NCBI RefSeq assembly: GCF_014648495.1
Contig: NZ_BMRF01000006.1
Span: forward strand, 124,001-188,000
Reading direction: 5' to 3'
Length of the DNA stretch: 64,000 nucleotides
Origin: Actinomadura cremea
GTDB lineage: Bacteria > Actinomycetota > Actinomycetes > Streptosporangiales > Streptosporangiaceae
A model generated the notes under the pieces. It did not search any database. It was not told the origin of the DNA and was given only the letters and a program-made list of their open reading frames with translations. Of this stretch, positions 1 through 8,531 are shown in pieces. Numbering within the stretch: the first letter of the stretch is position 1; every line of letters starts with the position of its first letter. A program made the position numbers and the translations under genes.

Positions 1-227
1 AGCAGCACCCGGGTACGCGTCGAATCCAGCACGAGGGTGCTCGCGGTGATGTGCCCGGCCGCGCACTCCCGCCACATGCCGTCGATCGTGTGCTCGCTCA
101 GGTGCCGCATGAACTCCAGCGCCAGCTCGCGCTGCGCGTCGTCCGGCGGCCGCCAGCGGCGCAGCACGTCGACGGTGTCCTTGCCGAGTCTGACCGCGGC
201 GACCAGCCGCTGCCCGTCGTCGATCAC
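1..227 (-). CDS. Nudix hydrolase, N-terminal part (cut by window edge)
   Basis: Reading leftwards, the protein runs to the window edge without a stop, so only about the first 75 residues are present. They carry the stretch GMWRECAAGHITASTLVLD followed by the first beta strands of a Nudix fold. From memory this matches an actinobacterial Nudix family found beside the DUF2342 gene that lies upstream here on the same strand. The Nudix box itself would lie outside the window, so activity cannot be judged. The GTG at 227 is my best start. It has no strong ribosome-binding site, and an earlier in-frame GTG near 305 is possible. Confidence 0.6.
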   Translation of the reverse strand, partial: MIDDGQRLVAAVRLGKDTVDVLRRWRPPDDAQRELALEFMRHLSEHTIDGMWRECAAGHITASTLVLDSTRTRVL

Positions 228-396
228 GCGCGCCCGATGCGCGGGTAACGCGAGTTGACGAGATGGCGACGCCGGCGCTCCTGGTCGATGGGACGCTGCC
301 AGCACAGGCTCGCCCGCGCGACCCGCCGCCGGATCACGTTGGTGGACGATCCCGGCTCGTACCGGCAGCCGCTCACCCGGTGCGGCCGCTGCCGGC

Positions 397-1830
397 TCAC
401 CGCTGCGGCCCCGCGTCGCCGGTCCCGCCGTCGTCGTCGTTCTCGTCGTCCTTCCGGCCGTCCTCGTCGTGCGTGCCCGCGGCGCCCTCGGCGCCGGTGT
501 CGTCCTTGGCCTCGGACGGCGCCTCGGACGGCGCCTCGCCCGTGGTGAGCTTCGACAGGTCCAGGTCCGACAGGGCGTCCTCGCGGCCGTGCACGAACCC
601 GTCCGGGTCGTCCAGATCGTCCGACGTCGGCAGCAGGTCGGGGTGGTCCCAGACCGCGTCGCGGCCCTGCACGCCCCGCACGTCCGTCAGCGTCCGCCAG
701 AGCGCCGCCGCCTCGCGCAGCCGCCGGGGCCGCAGCTCCAGCCCCACCAGCGTCGCGAACGTCCGCTCCGCCGGGCCGCCGGTCGCGCGCCGCCGCCGCA
801 CCGCCTCGGCCAGCTTCCCGGCCTCGGGCAGCCGGTTCTCGGCGGCCCGGTTGACGACCGTGTCGACCCAGCCCTCGACCAGCGCGAGCGTCGTCTCCAG
901 CCGGGCCAGCGCCGCCTTCTGCCGCGGCGACTCCTCCGGCTGCAGCGAGATCTCCCCGCCCAGCGCGTCCTGGATCGCCTGCGGGTCGCTCAGGTCGAGG
1001 CCCTGCACGGCCTGCTCGATGCCCGACAGGTCGACGGTGATGCCGCGCGCGTACTCCTCGACCGCGCCCAGCAGGTGCGACCGCAGCCACGGGACGTGCG
1101 CGAACAGCCGCTGGTGGGCCGCCTCGCGCAGCGCCAGGTACAGCCGCACCTCGTCGGCGGACACCTCGAGGCCCGACCCGAACGCCTCCACCCCGGCGGG
1201 CAGCAGCGCCCCGACGCCGTCGGGCGCCAGCGGCAGGCCCACGTCAGCCGAGCCGGTCACCTCCTGGGCCAGCTCGCCGAGCGCCTGCCCGGCCTGCCCG
1301 CCGACCATCGCACCGGCCATCTGCTTGACCATGCCGATCAGCGGCCCGGCCATCGCCTGGACGTCCGCGGGGATCTCCCCGCCGCCGAGCGCGCCGCCCA
1401 TGGACTCGACCATGCGCGCCGCGATCGGGTCGCAGACCTTCGCCCACACCGGCAGCGTCTGCTCGATCCACTCCGATCGGCTCCACGCCCGTGGCGTCCG
1501 GATGCCGGCGGGCAGCGTCGTGCTCTCGTCGAGCCACAGCTCGGCCAGCCGCAGGGCCTCCTCGACCTGGCGCCGCTCGGCGTCCACGATCGAGGGGTCG
1601 CCCTTCTCGGCGACCGCGTGCCGGGCGATGTTCTTGGCCAGATCCCAGTTCAGGGGGCCGCCGCCGGGGCCGCCCGCGCCGGGCGCGCCCTGGCCGCCGA
1701 TCATGTCGGCGAACCGGTGCAGCATGTCGGCGAACTGCGCCATGTCGCCGCCCATGGCCTTGAATGGATCCTGGGGCCGGTCGTCGTCTCCGTCACCGGG
1801 ACGGTTGAAGCCGAAGGGTGTGTCACTCAT
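397..1830 (-). CDS. DUF2342 / zinc-dependent metalloprotease-like protein
   Basis: A 477-residue protein of the actinobacterial DUF2342 family, annotated elsewhere as putative hydrolase or zinc-dependent metalloprotease. The N-terminus is acidic and Gly/Pro-rich. The central domain is alpha-helical, with long Leu/Ala/Glu helices. The region where family members are said to bind metal reads LALVEGWVDTVVNRAAEN, and no HEXXH motif is visible anywhere. The last 60 residues are a low-complexity Asp/Glu/Gly tail. It starts at an ATG and is divergent from the SDR-like gene at 1922, so both promoters must lie in 1831-1921. The family assignment is firm. Proteolytic function is only an annotation tradition. 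Confidence 0.85.
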   Translation of the reverse strand: MSDTPFGFNRPGDGDDDRPQDPFKAMGGDMAQFADMLHRFADMIGGQGAPGAGGPGGGPLNWDLAKNIARHAVAEKGDPSIVDAERRQVEEALRLAELWLDESTTLPAGIRTPRAWSRSEWIEQTLPVWAKVCDPIAARMVESMGGALGGGEIPADVQAMAGPLIGMVKQMAGAMVGGQAGQALGELAQEVTGSADVGLPLAPDGVGALLPAGVEAFGSGLEVSADEVRLYLALREAAHQRLFAHVPWLRSHLLGAVEEYARGITVDLSGIEQAVQGLDLSDPQAIQDALGGEISLQPEESPRQKAALARLETTLALVEGWVDTVVNRAAENRLPEAGKLAEAVRRRRATGGPAERTFATLVGLELRPRRLREAAALWRTLTDVRGVQGRDAVWDHPDLLPTSDDLDDPDGFVHGREDALSDLDLSKLTTGEAPSEAPSEAKDDTGAEGAAGTHDEDGRKDDENDDDGGTGDAGPQR

Positions 1831-1921
1831 ATCGGTTCGCCCCTGGGATGCATGATGGGCTCATATCCGCAACGTTAGCCGGTCCAGGCAAGGTCGCGAA
1901 CAAAAGGAAGGGGGCACCTCC

Positions 1922-3004
1922 GTGGCAACGGGCAAGGTTCGCCCTCGGCGTAGCAAGAGCCCGGTCGTCGCGGTCACCGGCGCGGCCACCGGCGCGGGGC
2001 GGCTGCTGGCCGCCCGGCTCGCCGAGCGCGAGGAGATCCGCAAGGTCGTGGCCATCGACGGGCAGCGGGGGGACGTGCCCGGCGTCACCTGGCGCGTCAT
2101 GGACGTCCGCGACCCGCTGCTGTCGGGGCGGCTGTCGGACGTCGACGTCATCGTCCACCTCGACGTCGAGCAGTCGCCCGAGATCGACCAGCGCGAACGC
2201 CGCACCCACAACGTGCGCGGCGCGCAGACCGTCGTCACCGCCGCCGCGGCCGCGCGCGTCCGCCGGGTGGTGCTCGTCACCAGCGCCATGGTCTACGGCG
2301 CCGAACCCGGCAACGAGGTCCCGCTCCACGAGGACGCGCCGCTGCTCGCCGAGGCCGACACCGGCATCGCCGGCGACCACCTGGAGATCGAGGAACTCGC
2401 CGCCACCGCCCCCCTCACCCATCCCGGGCTCGAGATCACCGTCGTCCGTCCGGCCGCGCTCGTCGGCCCCGGCGTCGACACCCTCGTCACCCGCCACTTC
2501 GAGGCGCCGCGGCTGCTGTCGGTGAAGGGCAGCACCCCCGGCTGGCAGTTCTGCCACATCGAGGACCTCGCGTCCGCCCTCGACGTGATCGTCACCGAGC
2601 ACCTCACCGGGCCCGTCGCCGTCGGCTGCGAGGGCTGGATCGGCCCCGAGGAGGTCGCCGAGATCACCGGTAAGCGCGGCTTCGAACTGCCCGCCGCGCT
2701 CACCTTCGGGACGGCCCAGCGCCTGCACCGCCTCGGCATGACCCCGGCGCCCGCCACCGAGCTGCGCTACGTCGCCTACCCGTGGGTCGTCGACTGCGCC
2801 CGGCTGCGCGCCGCGGGCTGGAAGCCGATGTACGACAACGCCGCCGCCCTGCGCGGCCTGATGGACGAGATCGCCGGACGGCACGCGGTCGTCGGGCGCC
2901 GCGTCGGGGGCCGGGAGGCCGCCGCCGCGACCGCCGCGGGCGCCACCGTCGCCGCGATCGGCGCCGCCGCCGCGATCAGGCGGGCGCGCAGGCGGCGCCG
3001 CTGA
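1922..3004 (+). CDS. NAD-dependent epimerase/dehydratase-like (atypical SDR)
   Basis: A 360-residue extended-SDR protein. A Rossmann motif (VAVTGAATGAGRLLA) lies near residues 16-30, and the segment VTSAMVYGAEPG corresponds to the usual Ser/Tyr active-site neighbourhood. The canonical YxxxK is not obvious because the position after VYG is poorly conserved, so catalysis is uncertain. The C-terminal 40 residues are Ala-rich and then Arg-rich (RRARRRRR), suggesting a membrane-proximal or nucleic-acid-binding tail. It starts at GTG with a purine-rich site (GAAGGGGG) just upstream. Expression is likely monocistronic, ending at the hairpin at 3025-3057. Confidence 0.8.
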   Translation: MATGKVRPRRSKSPVVAVTGAATGAGRLLAARLAEREEIRKVVAIDGQRGDVPGVTWRVMDVRDPLLSGRLSDVDVIVHLDVEQSPEIDQRERRTHNVRGAQTVVTAAAAARVRRVVLVTSAMVYGAEPGNEVPLHEDAPLLAEADTGIAGDHLEIEELAATAPLTHPGLEITVVRPAALVGPGVDTLVTRHFEAPRLLSVKGSTPGWQFCHIEDLASALDVIVTEHLTGPVAVGCEGWIGPEEVAEITGKRGFELPAALTFGTAQRLHRLGMTPAPATELRYVAYPWVVDCARLRAAGWKPMYDNAAALRGLMDEIAGRHAVVGRRVGGREAAAATAAGATVAAIGAAAAIRRARRRRR

Positions 3005-3024
3005 CACCACCGCCTGGACGGGCC

Positions 3025-3057
3025 GAGGGCCGCCGCCCGGGACGGGCGGCGGCCCTC
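3025..3057. terminator. Bidirectional hairpin between convergent genes
   Basis: Perfect 14-bp arms (GAGGGCCGCCGCCC and its complement) enclose a 5-nt loop. The hairpin sits between the stop of the SDR-like gene and the stop of the convergent UPF0182 gene. There is no U-run, as is common for actinomycete terminators. Confidence 0.7.
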
Positions 3058-3079
3058 GATCGTCCGTGCGGCTCGGGCG

Positions 3080-5956
3080 TCACGACTCCGGCTTGGCCTC
3101 CTTGGCCGCCGCGAGCGCCTGCTCGGCCTTCTTGAGCGCGTCCCAAGCCTGGCCCATCTTCTCGTAGTCGAGCGACTTCTGCGCCGCCTCGTAGTCGGCG
3201 ACGGCCTTGCGCAGGTCGTCGATCGCCTTCAGCGCCTCCGGGGTCAGCGTCGCGCCGCTCTCCTCCTGCTCACCGCCGTCCCGGCCGCCGTCCTGGCCGC
3301 CGTCCTGCCCCTCCGGGGGCGCGGGCTCGCCGCTCGCCCGGGCGATGATCTCCTCGAGCGCCTGCTCCAGGGTGTCCGCCGACACGACCGTGTCGCCGTA
3401 CCCGGCCAGCACCTTGCCGAGGACCGGATAGGGCTGCTTGGCGCTCTCCTGGATCGCGTACATCGGCTCGACGTACAGCAGGCCGCCGGCGAACGGGAGC
3501 GTCAGCAGGTTGCCGGAGACGGTCTCGGTCTGCCCGATCCGCAACTCGGTGAGATCGTCCTTCACCGCCGGGTCGGTCTCGAACTTGTTCTGCACCTGGC
3601 TGGGGCCCGGCGGTTGCGCGTTCCGCTGCATCTGCAGGATCGTGATCCGCCCGTAGTCGCGGCCGGGCGTCGAGCCCACCGTCATGAACGAGGCGAGCTG
3701 CTGGTAGTCGCGGGGATTGAACACCGTGGTCAGCGCGAACGACTCGTCCTGCTGCCCCGGGAGGCGCAGGCTCTGGTAGTACGGCGGCTGGATCTTCCCC
3801 TTGGCGCTCGGGTCCTCCGGCACCTCCCAGAAGCCCTCCCCGCTGTAGAACGCGGACGCGTCCGTCACGTGGTACTTCGCGAGGATCGTCCGCTGCACCT
3901 TGAAGAGGTCCTGCGGGTAGCGGAAGTGCTTCTCCAGCTCCGGGGGGATCTGCGAGCGGGGCTGGACGGTCCCGTCGAAGACCTTCATCCACGTCTTGAG
4001 GATCGGGTCCTTCTCGTCCCACTCGTACAGGCGCACGGAGCCGTCATAGGCGTCCACCGTGGCCTTGACCGAGTTCCGCATGTAGTTGACGTGGTCGTCG
4101 GCCTGCCGCGCCACCGCCGACCGCGTGTCGGTGATGGTGTCCCGCGTCGACTCCCCGAGGCTGATCTCCTCCGAGTACGGGTAGCCGTTGGACGTCGTGT
4201 AGCCGTCGACGATCCACACGATCCGGCCGTTCACCACCGTGGGGTACGGGTCGCCGTCCATCTTCAGCCACGGTGCGGCCTTCTGCACGCGCTCCAGCGG
4301 CGACCGGTCGTAGAGGATCTTCGCCTGGTCGTTGATCGCGCCAGACAGCAGCAGGTTCTTGTCCTGGAACTTCGTCGCGTACAGCAGCTTGTGGAAGAAC
4401 GAGTCGATCGAGACGCCGCCGTCGCCCTCGTAGGTGCTCGTCTGCTGCCCGTTCTCGCTGTTGTCCGGGTAGTTCAGCTCCTGCTGGCCGGCCCCGCCGA
4501 CCACCGAGTACGCCGGCGTGCGCTCCCCGAAGTAGACCTCCGGCCGCGTCACGTTGATCCGCTGGTTCGCCGTCACCGGCATGTCACGGGTGATGTAGTC
4601 CGGCACGCCGCCCTCGGCGAGCCGGTTGGCGTACGCCGACACGAACCCGTAGCCGTGCGTGTACGTCATGCGGTCCTTGATCCAGCTGTGCTGGCCCTCC
4701 GGCGCGCCCGACAGCTCCCGCAGCGCCACCACCGTGTCGACCATCTCGCCGTTGATCTCGTACCGGTCCACGTCGAGGATGTCGGAGAAGTTGTAGAACG
4801 GCCGGCTCCGCTGCTGCTGCTTGAACGTCTCGCCGACGACGTTCGGGTCGAGCACCCGGGCGCCGCCCAGCTTCTCCGCCTCCGCGCGCAGCGTCGCCTG
4901 GTCGGTCTTCTGCTGCGACCCGTAGGGGACCAGCCGCGCGTCCGCGACCCCGTACGCCTGCCGCGTCGCCTCGATGTTGCGCTGGATGAACTCGCGCTCC
5001 TTGGCCAGCTGGTCCGGCTTGACCTGGAACTGCTCGATGAGCAGCGGGTACAGCCCGCCCAGCAGGATCGCCGACAGCACCAGCAGCGTGAAGCCCACGC
5101 CCGGCAGCATCATCCCGCGGCGCAGCAGGTTGCTGAAGAACATCACCGCGCACAGGATCGCGATGACCGCCAGGATCGTCTTCGCGGGCATCAACGCGTT
5201 CACGTCCGTATAGGACGCGCCCGTCGTCACGCCCCGCTCCGAATGGACGAGCCCGTACCGGTCGTACCAGTACGCGACCGCCTTCAGCAGGACGAACAGC
5301 CCCACCAGCACCGACAGGTGTGCGCGCGCGGGAGGGCTCGCCTTGTCGCCCGGCCCCTGCAGCCGCAGCCCCCCGTACAGGTAGTGCACCATCACCGCGG
5401 CCAGGATCGACAGGATCACCGTCGCGAACACCACGCCCAGCAGCAGCCGGATGAACGGCAGCGTGAAGACGTAGAACGACACGTCCTTGTCGAACTGCGG
5501 GTCCTGCACGCCGAACGACGTCCGGTTCAGGAACGCCAGCCACGTCGGCCACTGCCCCGACACGGACGCGCCCGTGAAGACGCCCAGCACTCCCAGCAGC
5601 GCGATCGCGATCAGCCGCCGCCGCGGATCGATCACCGCCCGGTAGCGCTCCAGCCCCTGCTGCTCCACCGACAGCGGCCGGTAAGCGGGCCGCAGCCGGT
5701 ACGCGACCAGGACGTTCGCGCCCACCAGGAGCGCCATCAGCAGTCCCGCCCCGAAGAACAGGACGGCCCGCGCCTGCAACTGTGTCGTGAAGACCGCATC
5801 GAAACCGATCGAGCGGTACCAAAGCAGGTCGGTATAGAAGGCGGTGAACACCAAAAAGGCCACCAGCAGCACGGCCAGTGCCACCAGCACGGGCAGCACC
5901 AGCCGCGTCCGGCCACCGCCGAACCGGCGCCCGAGGCCGGGAGTCCGGAAGGTCAA
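3080..5956 (-). CDS. UPF0182 family integral membrane protein
   Basis: A large membrane protein of about 958 residues belonging to UPF0182 (COG1615), conserved across actinobacteria with no established function. The N-terminal third contains about seven hydrophobic segments, beginning with LVLPVLVALAVLLVAFLVF. The middle is a soluble, probably extracytoplasmic domain rich in Tyr and Asp. The C-terminus has a Gly/Asp/Gln low-complexity linker followed by a helical, Lys/Ala-rich coiled-coil-like end. I place the start at TTG 5956, preceded by GGAGTGG. A longer reading to 6139 would overlap the divergent gene at 6075 and has no family support. Confidence 0.88.
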   Translation of the reverse strand: MTFRTPGLGRRFGGGRTRLVLPVLVALAVLLVAFLVFTAFYTDLLWYRSIGFDAVFTTQLQARAVLFFGAGLLMALLVGANVLVAYRLRPAYRPLSVEQQGLERYRAVIDPRRRLIAIALLGVLGVFTGASVSGQWPTWLAFLNRTSFGVQDPQFDKDVSFYVFTLPFIRLLLGVVFATVILSILAAVMVHYLYGGLRLQGPGDKASPPARAHLSVLVGLFVLLKAVAYWYDRYGLVHSERGVTTGASYTDVNALMPAKTILAVIAILCAVMFFSNLLRRGMMLPGVGFTLLVLSAILLGGLYPLLIEQFQVKPDQLAKEREFIQRNIEATRQAYGVADARLVPYGSQQKTDQATLRAEAEKLGGARVLDPNVVGETFKQQQRSRPFYNFSDILDVDRYEINGEMVDTVVALRELSGAPEGQHSWIKDRMTYTHGYGFVSAYANRLAEGGVPDYITRDMPVTANQRINVTRPEVYFGERTPAYSVVGGAGQQELNYPDNSENGQQTSTYEGDGGVSIDSFFHKLLYATKFQDKNLLLSGAINDQAKILYDRSPLERVQKAAPWLKMDGDPYPTVVNGRIVWIVDGYTTSNGYPYSEEISLGESTRDTITDTRSAVARQADDHVNYMRNSVKATVDAYDGSVRLYEWDEKDPILKTWMKVFDGTVQPRSQIPPELEKHFRYPQDLFKVQRTILAKYHVTDASAFYSGEGFWEVPEDPSAKGKIQPPYYQSLRLPGQQDESFALTTVFNPRDYQQLASFMTVGSTPGRDYGRITILQMQRNAQPPGPSQVQNKFETDPAVKDDLTELRIGQTETVSGNLLTLPFAGGLLYVEPMYAIQESAKQPYPVLGKVLAGYGDTVVSADTLEQALEEIIARASGEPAPPEGQDGGQDGGRDGGEQEESGATLTPEALKAIDDLRKAVADYEAAQKSLDYEKMGQAWDALKKAEQALAAAKEAKPES

Positions 5957-6074
5957 GGCCCCACTCCGATCGAGATCGCGCCCACCGGCGGCGCGCCGGT
6001 GCTGTGTAAGCAACTTACCGACTGGAACGGGGGTTCCCGCATGGCCACGGACCGATTGGGGGAAAGATGGGCGC

Positions 6075-6605
6075 GTGAGTCTTCTGGAAGAAGTCGTCCT
6101 GGACCTCGAACGCCACACCGCACAGGAAGGATGGGACACCGCCCCCCGCCTTTACGCCCTCGTGCGCAGCGCCGAACTGCGCGCCGCCGAACCCGAGCTC
6201 GCCGAGCAGCTCGGCCTCCCCCCGGACGCCGACACCCTCGCCGCCCTCGAACAGCCCGCGCTCCCCGAGCAGGCCGCCGTCGAGGACGCCCTCGCCGCCA
6301 TCGCCTGGCCCGAGGCCGTCGACGGCTGCGCCCTCGTCATCGAACGCGTCGTCCTGCCCCCCGAGATCGAGGACGACATCCCCGACGACGAGGCCGAGGC
6401 CGCGGCGTTCGCCGCGCAGCACCCCCAGCGCGAGGACGTCCGCATGATCGTCGGCGTGCTGCGGGACGGCGCCCGGCACTCCGCCCTCCGGCTCCGCCGC
6501 CACGAGGCCGAGGACGAGGTCCTCGCCGGGCCCGACCTCGTTCCCGCCCTCGCCGAAGCGCTCGCCGGCACCTTCGAACCGGACGAACCCGAAGATCCGT
6601 CCTGA
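6075..6605 (+). CDS. PPA1309 family protein
   Basis: A 176-residue acidic soluble protein matching the actinobacterial PPA1309 family, whose function is unknown. It opens with SLLEEVVLDLERHTAQEGWD and contains GCALVIERVVLPPEIE and DVRMIVGVLRDGARHSALRLR, the conserved core of the family. It starts at GTG 6075, divergent from the UPF0182 gene with which it is commonly paired. The gap to moaE is only 16 bp, so the two are probably co-transcribed. Confidence 0.85.
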   Translation: MSLLEEVVLDLERHTAQEGWDTAPRLYALVRSAELRAAEPELAEQLGLPPDADTLAALEQPALPEQAAVEDALAAIAWPEAVDGCALVIERVVLPPEIEDDIPDDEAEAAAFAAQHPQREDVRMIVGVLRDGARHSALRLRRHEAEDEVLAGPDLVPALAEALAGTFEPDEPEDPS

Positions 6606-6621
6606 AGGTAACCTGCGAGGC

Positions 6622-7068
6622 GTGACCCACGACAGCGCCGAAGCACCTGACGTCATCCGGCTCATCGGCGTCCGTGAGACGCCACTGTCCGTCGACGAGG
6701 TCTTCGGCGCCGTCGGAGACCCCGCCGCCGGCGGCACCGCCCTCTTCGTCGGCACGGTCCGCGACCACGATCACGCCCGCGCCGTCAGCGCCCTCTCCTA
6801 CAGCGCGCACCCCACCGTCGAGCGCGAGCTGCGCGCCGTCATGGAGAAGATCGCCGCGGACCACCCCGTCCGCGCGCTCGCCGCCCTCCACCGCGTCGGC
6901 GACCTCGAGATCGGCGACCTCGCCGTCGTCGTCGCCGCGTCCTGCCCGCACCGCGCCGAGGCGTTCGACGCCTGCCGCCGCCTCATCGACGACCTCAAGG
7001 CACAGGTCCCGATCTGGAAGCACCAGGCGTTCGCCGACGGCGGCGACGAATGGGTCGGGGCCTGCTGA
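6622..7068 (+). CDS. moaE: Molybdopterin synthase catalytic subunit MoaE
   Basis: A 148-residue MoaE. With MoaD it forms molybdopterin synthase, which inserts two sulfurs into precursor Z (cPMP) during molybdenum cofactor synthesis in the cytoplasm. Recognisable motifs are the FVGTVRDHD strand-turn, the YSAHPTVERE helix, and the C-terminal DDLKAQVPIWKHQAF, which contains the conserved catalytic lysines. It starts at GTG 6622, just after the PPA1309 gene. No moaD or other cofactor gene is in the window, so its partner is encoded elsewhere. Confidence 0.92.
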   Translation: MTHDSAEAPDVIRLIGVRETPLSVDEVFGAVGDPAAGGTALFVGTVRDHDHARAVSALSYSAHPTVERELRAVMEKIAADHPVRALAALHRVGDLEIGDLAVVVAASCPHRAEAFDACRRLIDDLKAQVPIWKHQAFADGGDEWVGAC

Positions 7069-7096
7069 CACCGCCGTGCCGCATAGAGTTCCGACC

Positions 7097-8143
7097 ATGT
7101 CTCGTCGTGCCGCCACGCTCTCCGCCGCGAGCGTGCTCGTCCTGGTGCTGGCCCTCGTGGGCTCCCTCATGCCCGTCCCGTACGTCACCCTGATGCCGGG
7201 ACCGACGAGGAACACGCTCGCCGAGAACGCCAAGGGCCAGTCGATCATCACCATCGACGGGCGGCGGACGTACGAGACCGAGGGGCACCTCAACTTCACC
7301 ACCGTCACCTACCGCGGCGGTCCCGGCGGCCGTATCGACCTCCTCACCGCCCTCCGCGGCTGGATCGACGGCGACACCGCCGTCGTCCCCGAAGAGACGA
7401 TCTTCCCCGAGGACGAGTCGCCGGAAGAGGTCGACCAGCAGAACACGCGGCAGATGCGCGACTCCCAGCAGGACGCCGAAGCCGCCGCCCTGCACGAGCT
7501 TGGCATCCCCGTCAGCACCCGCGTCGTCGTCGACAGCGTCCAGAAGGGCCAGCCCGCCGACGGCAAGCTCAAGGCCGACGACGAGGTCACCGCGGTCAAC
7601 GGCACCGCCGTCACCAAGGTGGAGCAGGTCAGCGGCGTCATGGACGGCGTGGAGCCCGGCGACGCCGTCACCCTCACCGTCCGGCGCGACGGCAAGGAGC
7701 AGCGGCAGGAGATCACCACCACCAAGGGCCCCGACGGCGGCGCCATCGTCGGCGTCGTCCTCGCCGGGGACTACAAGTTCCCCTTCGAGATCGGCGTCGA
7801 CATCGGCGACATCGGCGGCCCCTCCGCCGGCCTCATCTTCTCCCTCGCCATCATCGACAAGCTCACCCCCGGCGCCCTCACCGGCGGCAGGTTCGTCGCC
7901 GGCACCGGCACCATCACCCCCGACGGCCGGGTCGGCCCCATCGGCGGCATCGAGCAGAAGATGATCGCCGCCCGCCGCGCCGGCGCCACCGTCTTCCTCA
8001 CCCCGAAGGACAACTGCGCCGCCGCCGCCGAGTCCCGCCCCGACGGCCTCCGCCTCATCCGGGCCGACACCCTCAAGGGCGCCCGCCAGTCCCTCGACGC
8101 CCTCACCACCGGCAAGGGCACCGTCCCCTCCTGCACCGGCTGA
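7097..8143 (+). CDS. Membrane-anchored PDZ-S16 (Lon-like) protease, YlbL family
   Basis: A 348-residue protein with one N-terminal signal-anchor (residues 9-28), a PDZ domain (about 130-210) and a C-terminal Lon-type S16 protease domain. The catalytic dyad is visible: Ser242 in GGPSAGL and Lys287 in GGIEQKMIA. Actinobacterial relatives are YlbL-family proteins that face the outside of the membrane. Start ATG 7097 leaves a full anchor. The gene lies 28 bp after moaE and is the last before the initiator tRNA cassette. Substrates are unknown. Confidence 0.9.
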   Translation: MSRRAATLSAASVLVLVLALVGSLMPVPYVTLMPGPTRNTLAENAKGQSIITIDGRRTYETEGHLNFTTVTYRGGPGGRIDLLTALRGWIDGDTAVVPEETIFPEDESPEEVDQQNTRQMRDSQQDAEAAALHELGIPVSTRVVVDSVQKGQPADGKLKADDEVTAVNGTAVTKVEQVSGVMDGVEPGDAVTLTVRRDGKEQRQEITTTKGPDGGAIVGVVLAGDYKFPFEIGVDIGDIGGPSAGLIFSLAIIDKLTPGALTGGRFVAGTGTITPDGRVGPIGGIEQKMIAARRAGATVFLTPKDNCAAAAESRPDGLRLIRADTLKGARQSLDALTTGKGTVPSCTG

Positions 8144-8149
8144 ACCAAT

Positions 8150-8178
8150 TTGCACAACAACCCCCACCCCCATAGAGT
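8150..8178 (+). promoter_or_regulatory. Promoter of initiator tRNA cassette 1
   Basis: A sigma-70/HrdB-type promoter: TTGCAC, exactly 17 bp, then TAGAGT, ending 15 bp before the tRNA. The same layout, with TTGCGC and identical TAGAGTTAAGACAT, precedes the second copy at 17273. Confidence 0.75.
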
Positions 8179-8193
8179 TAAGACATCACGCAA

Positions 8194-8270
8194 CGCGGGG
8201 TGGAGCAGTTCGGTAGCTCGCTGGGCTCATAACCCAGAGGTCGCAGGTTCAAATCCTGCCCCCGCTACCA
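8194..8270 (+). tRNA. tRNA-fMet (initiator), CAU anticodon, copy 1
   Basis: A 77-nt tRNA with encoded CCA. The acceptor stem starts CGCGGGG and pairs with CCCCGCT, leaving a C1-U72 mismatch. The anticodon stem has three consecutive G-C pairs around CTCATAA. Both are hallmarks of initiator tRNA, distinguishing it from elongator tRNA-Met. The T-arm GGTTCAAATCC is standard. An identical copy lies at 17313. Confidence 0.97.
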
Positions 8271-8276
8271 ATCGGG

Positions 8277-8320
8277 AATCCCCTGGTCGCAAGCTGGCAC
8301 TTGCTTCCAGGGGATTTTTC
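8277..8320 (+). terminator. Intrinsic terminator of tRNA cassette 1
   Basis: The arms AATCCCCTGG and CCAGGGGATT flank a 20-nt loop and are followed by a T-rich run. The same stem is conserved after tRNA copy 2. Confidence 0.85.
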
Positions 8321-8531
8321 GTTTTACCGGGGGGGCGACCTCCCGAACCCCCCCGGGCCGCCACCATCCCCCGCCCACCCACCCCTGGGGCTTCGCCCCT
8401 CGACCCCTTTCGTCTCGTGGTCTGGGGGCTGGAGCGGGTGGATGCTCGACGGTCGCCCCTGGCTCCCGCCCGGCGGGCGTGGTTATGATCGCCGAACTTG
8501 GGCTTTATCAGCGGTTTCGTGGAGGCGCCCC

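Noticed and set aside
3614-6625. Open frame of about 1000 codons on the plus strand
   Set aside because: It mirrors the UPF0182 gene. The composition is Arg/His/Val-rich and no motif is recognisable.
8321-8531. Possible short gene between tRNA cassette 1 and the acyl-CoA ligase
   Set aside because: It is Pro/Arg-rich low-complexity sequence without a ribosome-binding site. Part of it is shared with the region after tRNA copy 2, so it is better seen as duplicated flank.
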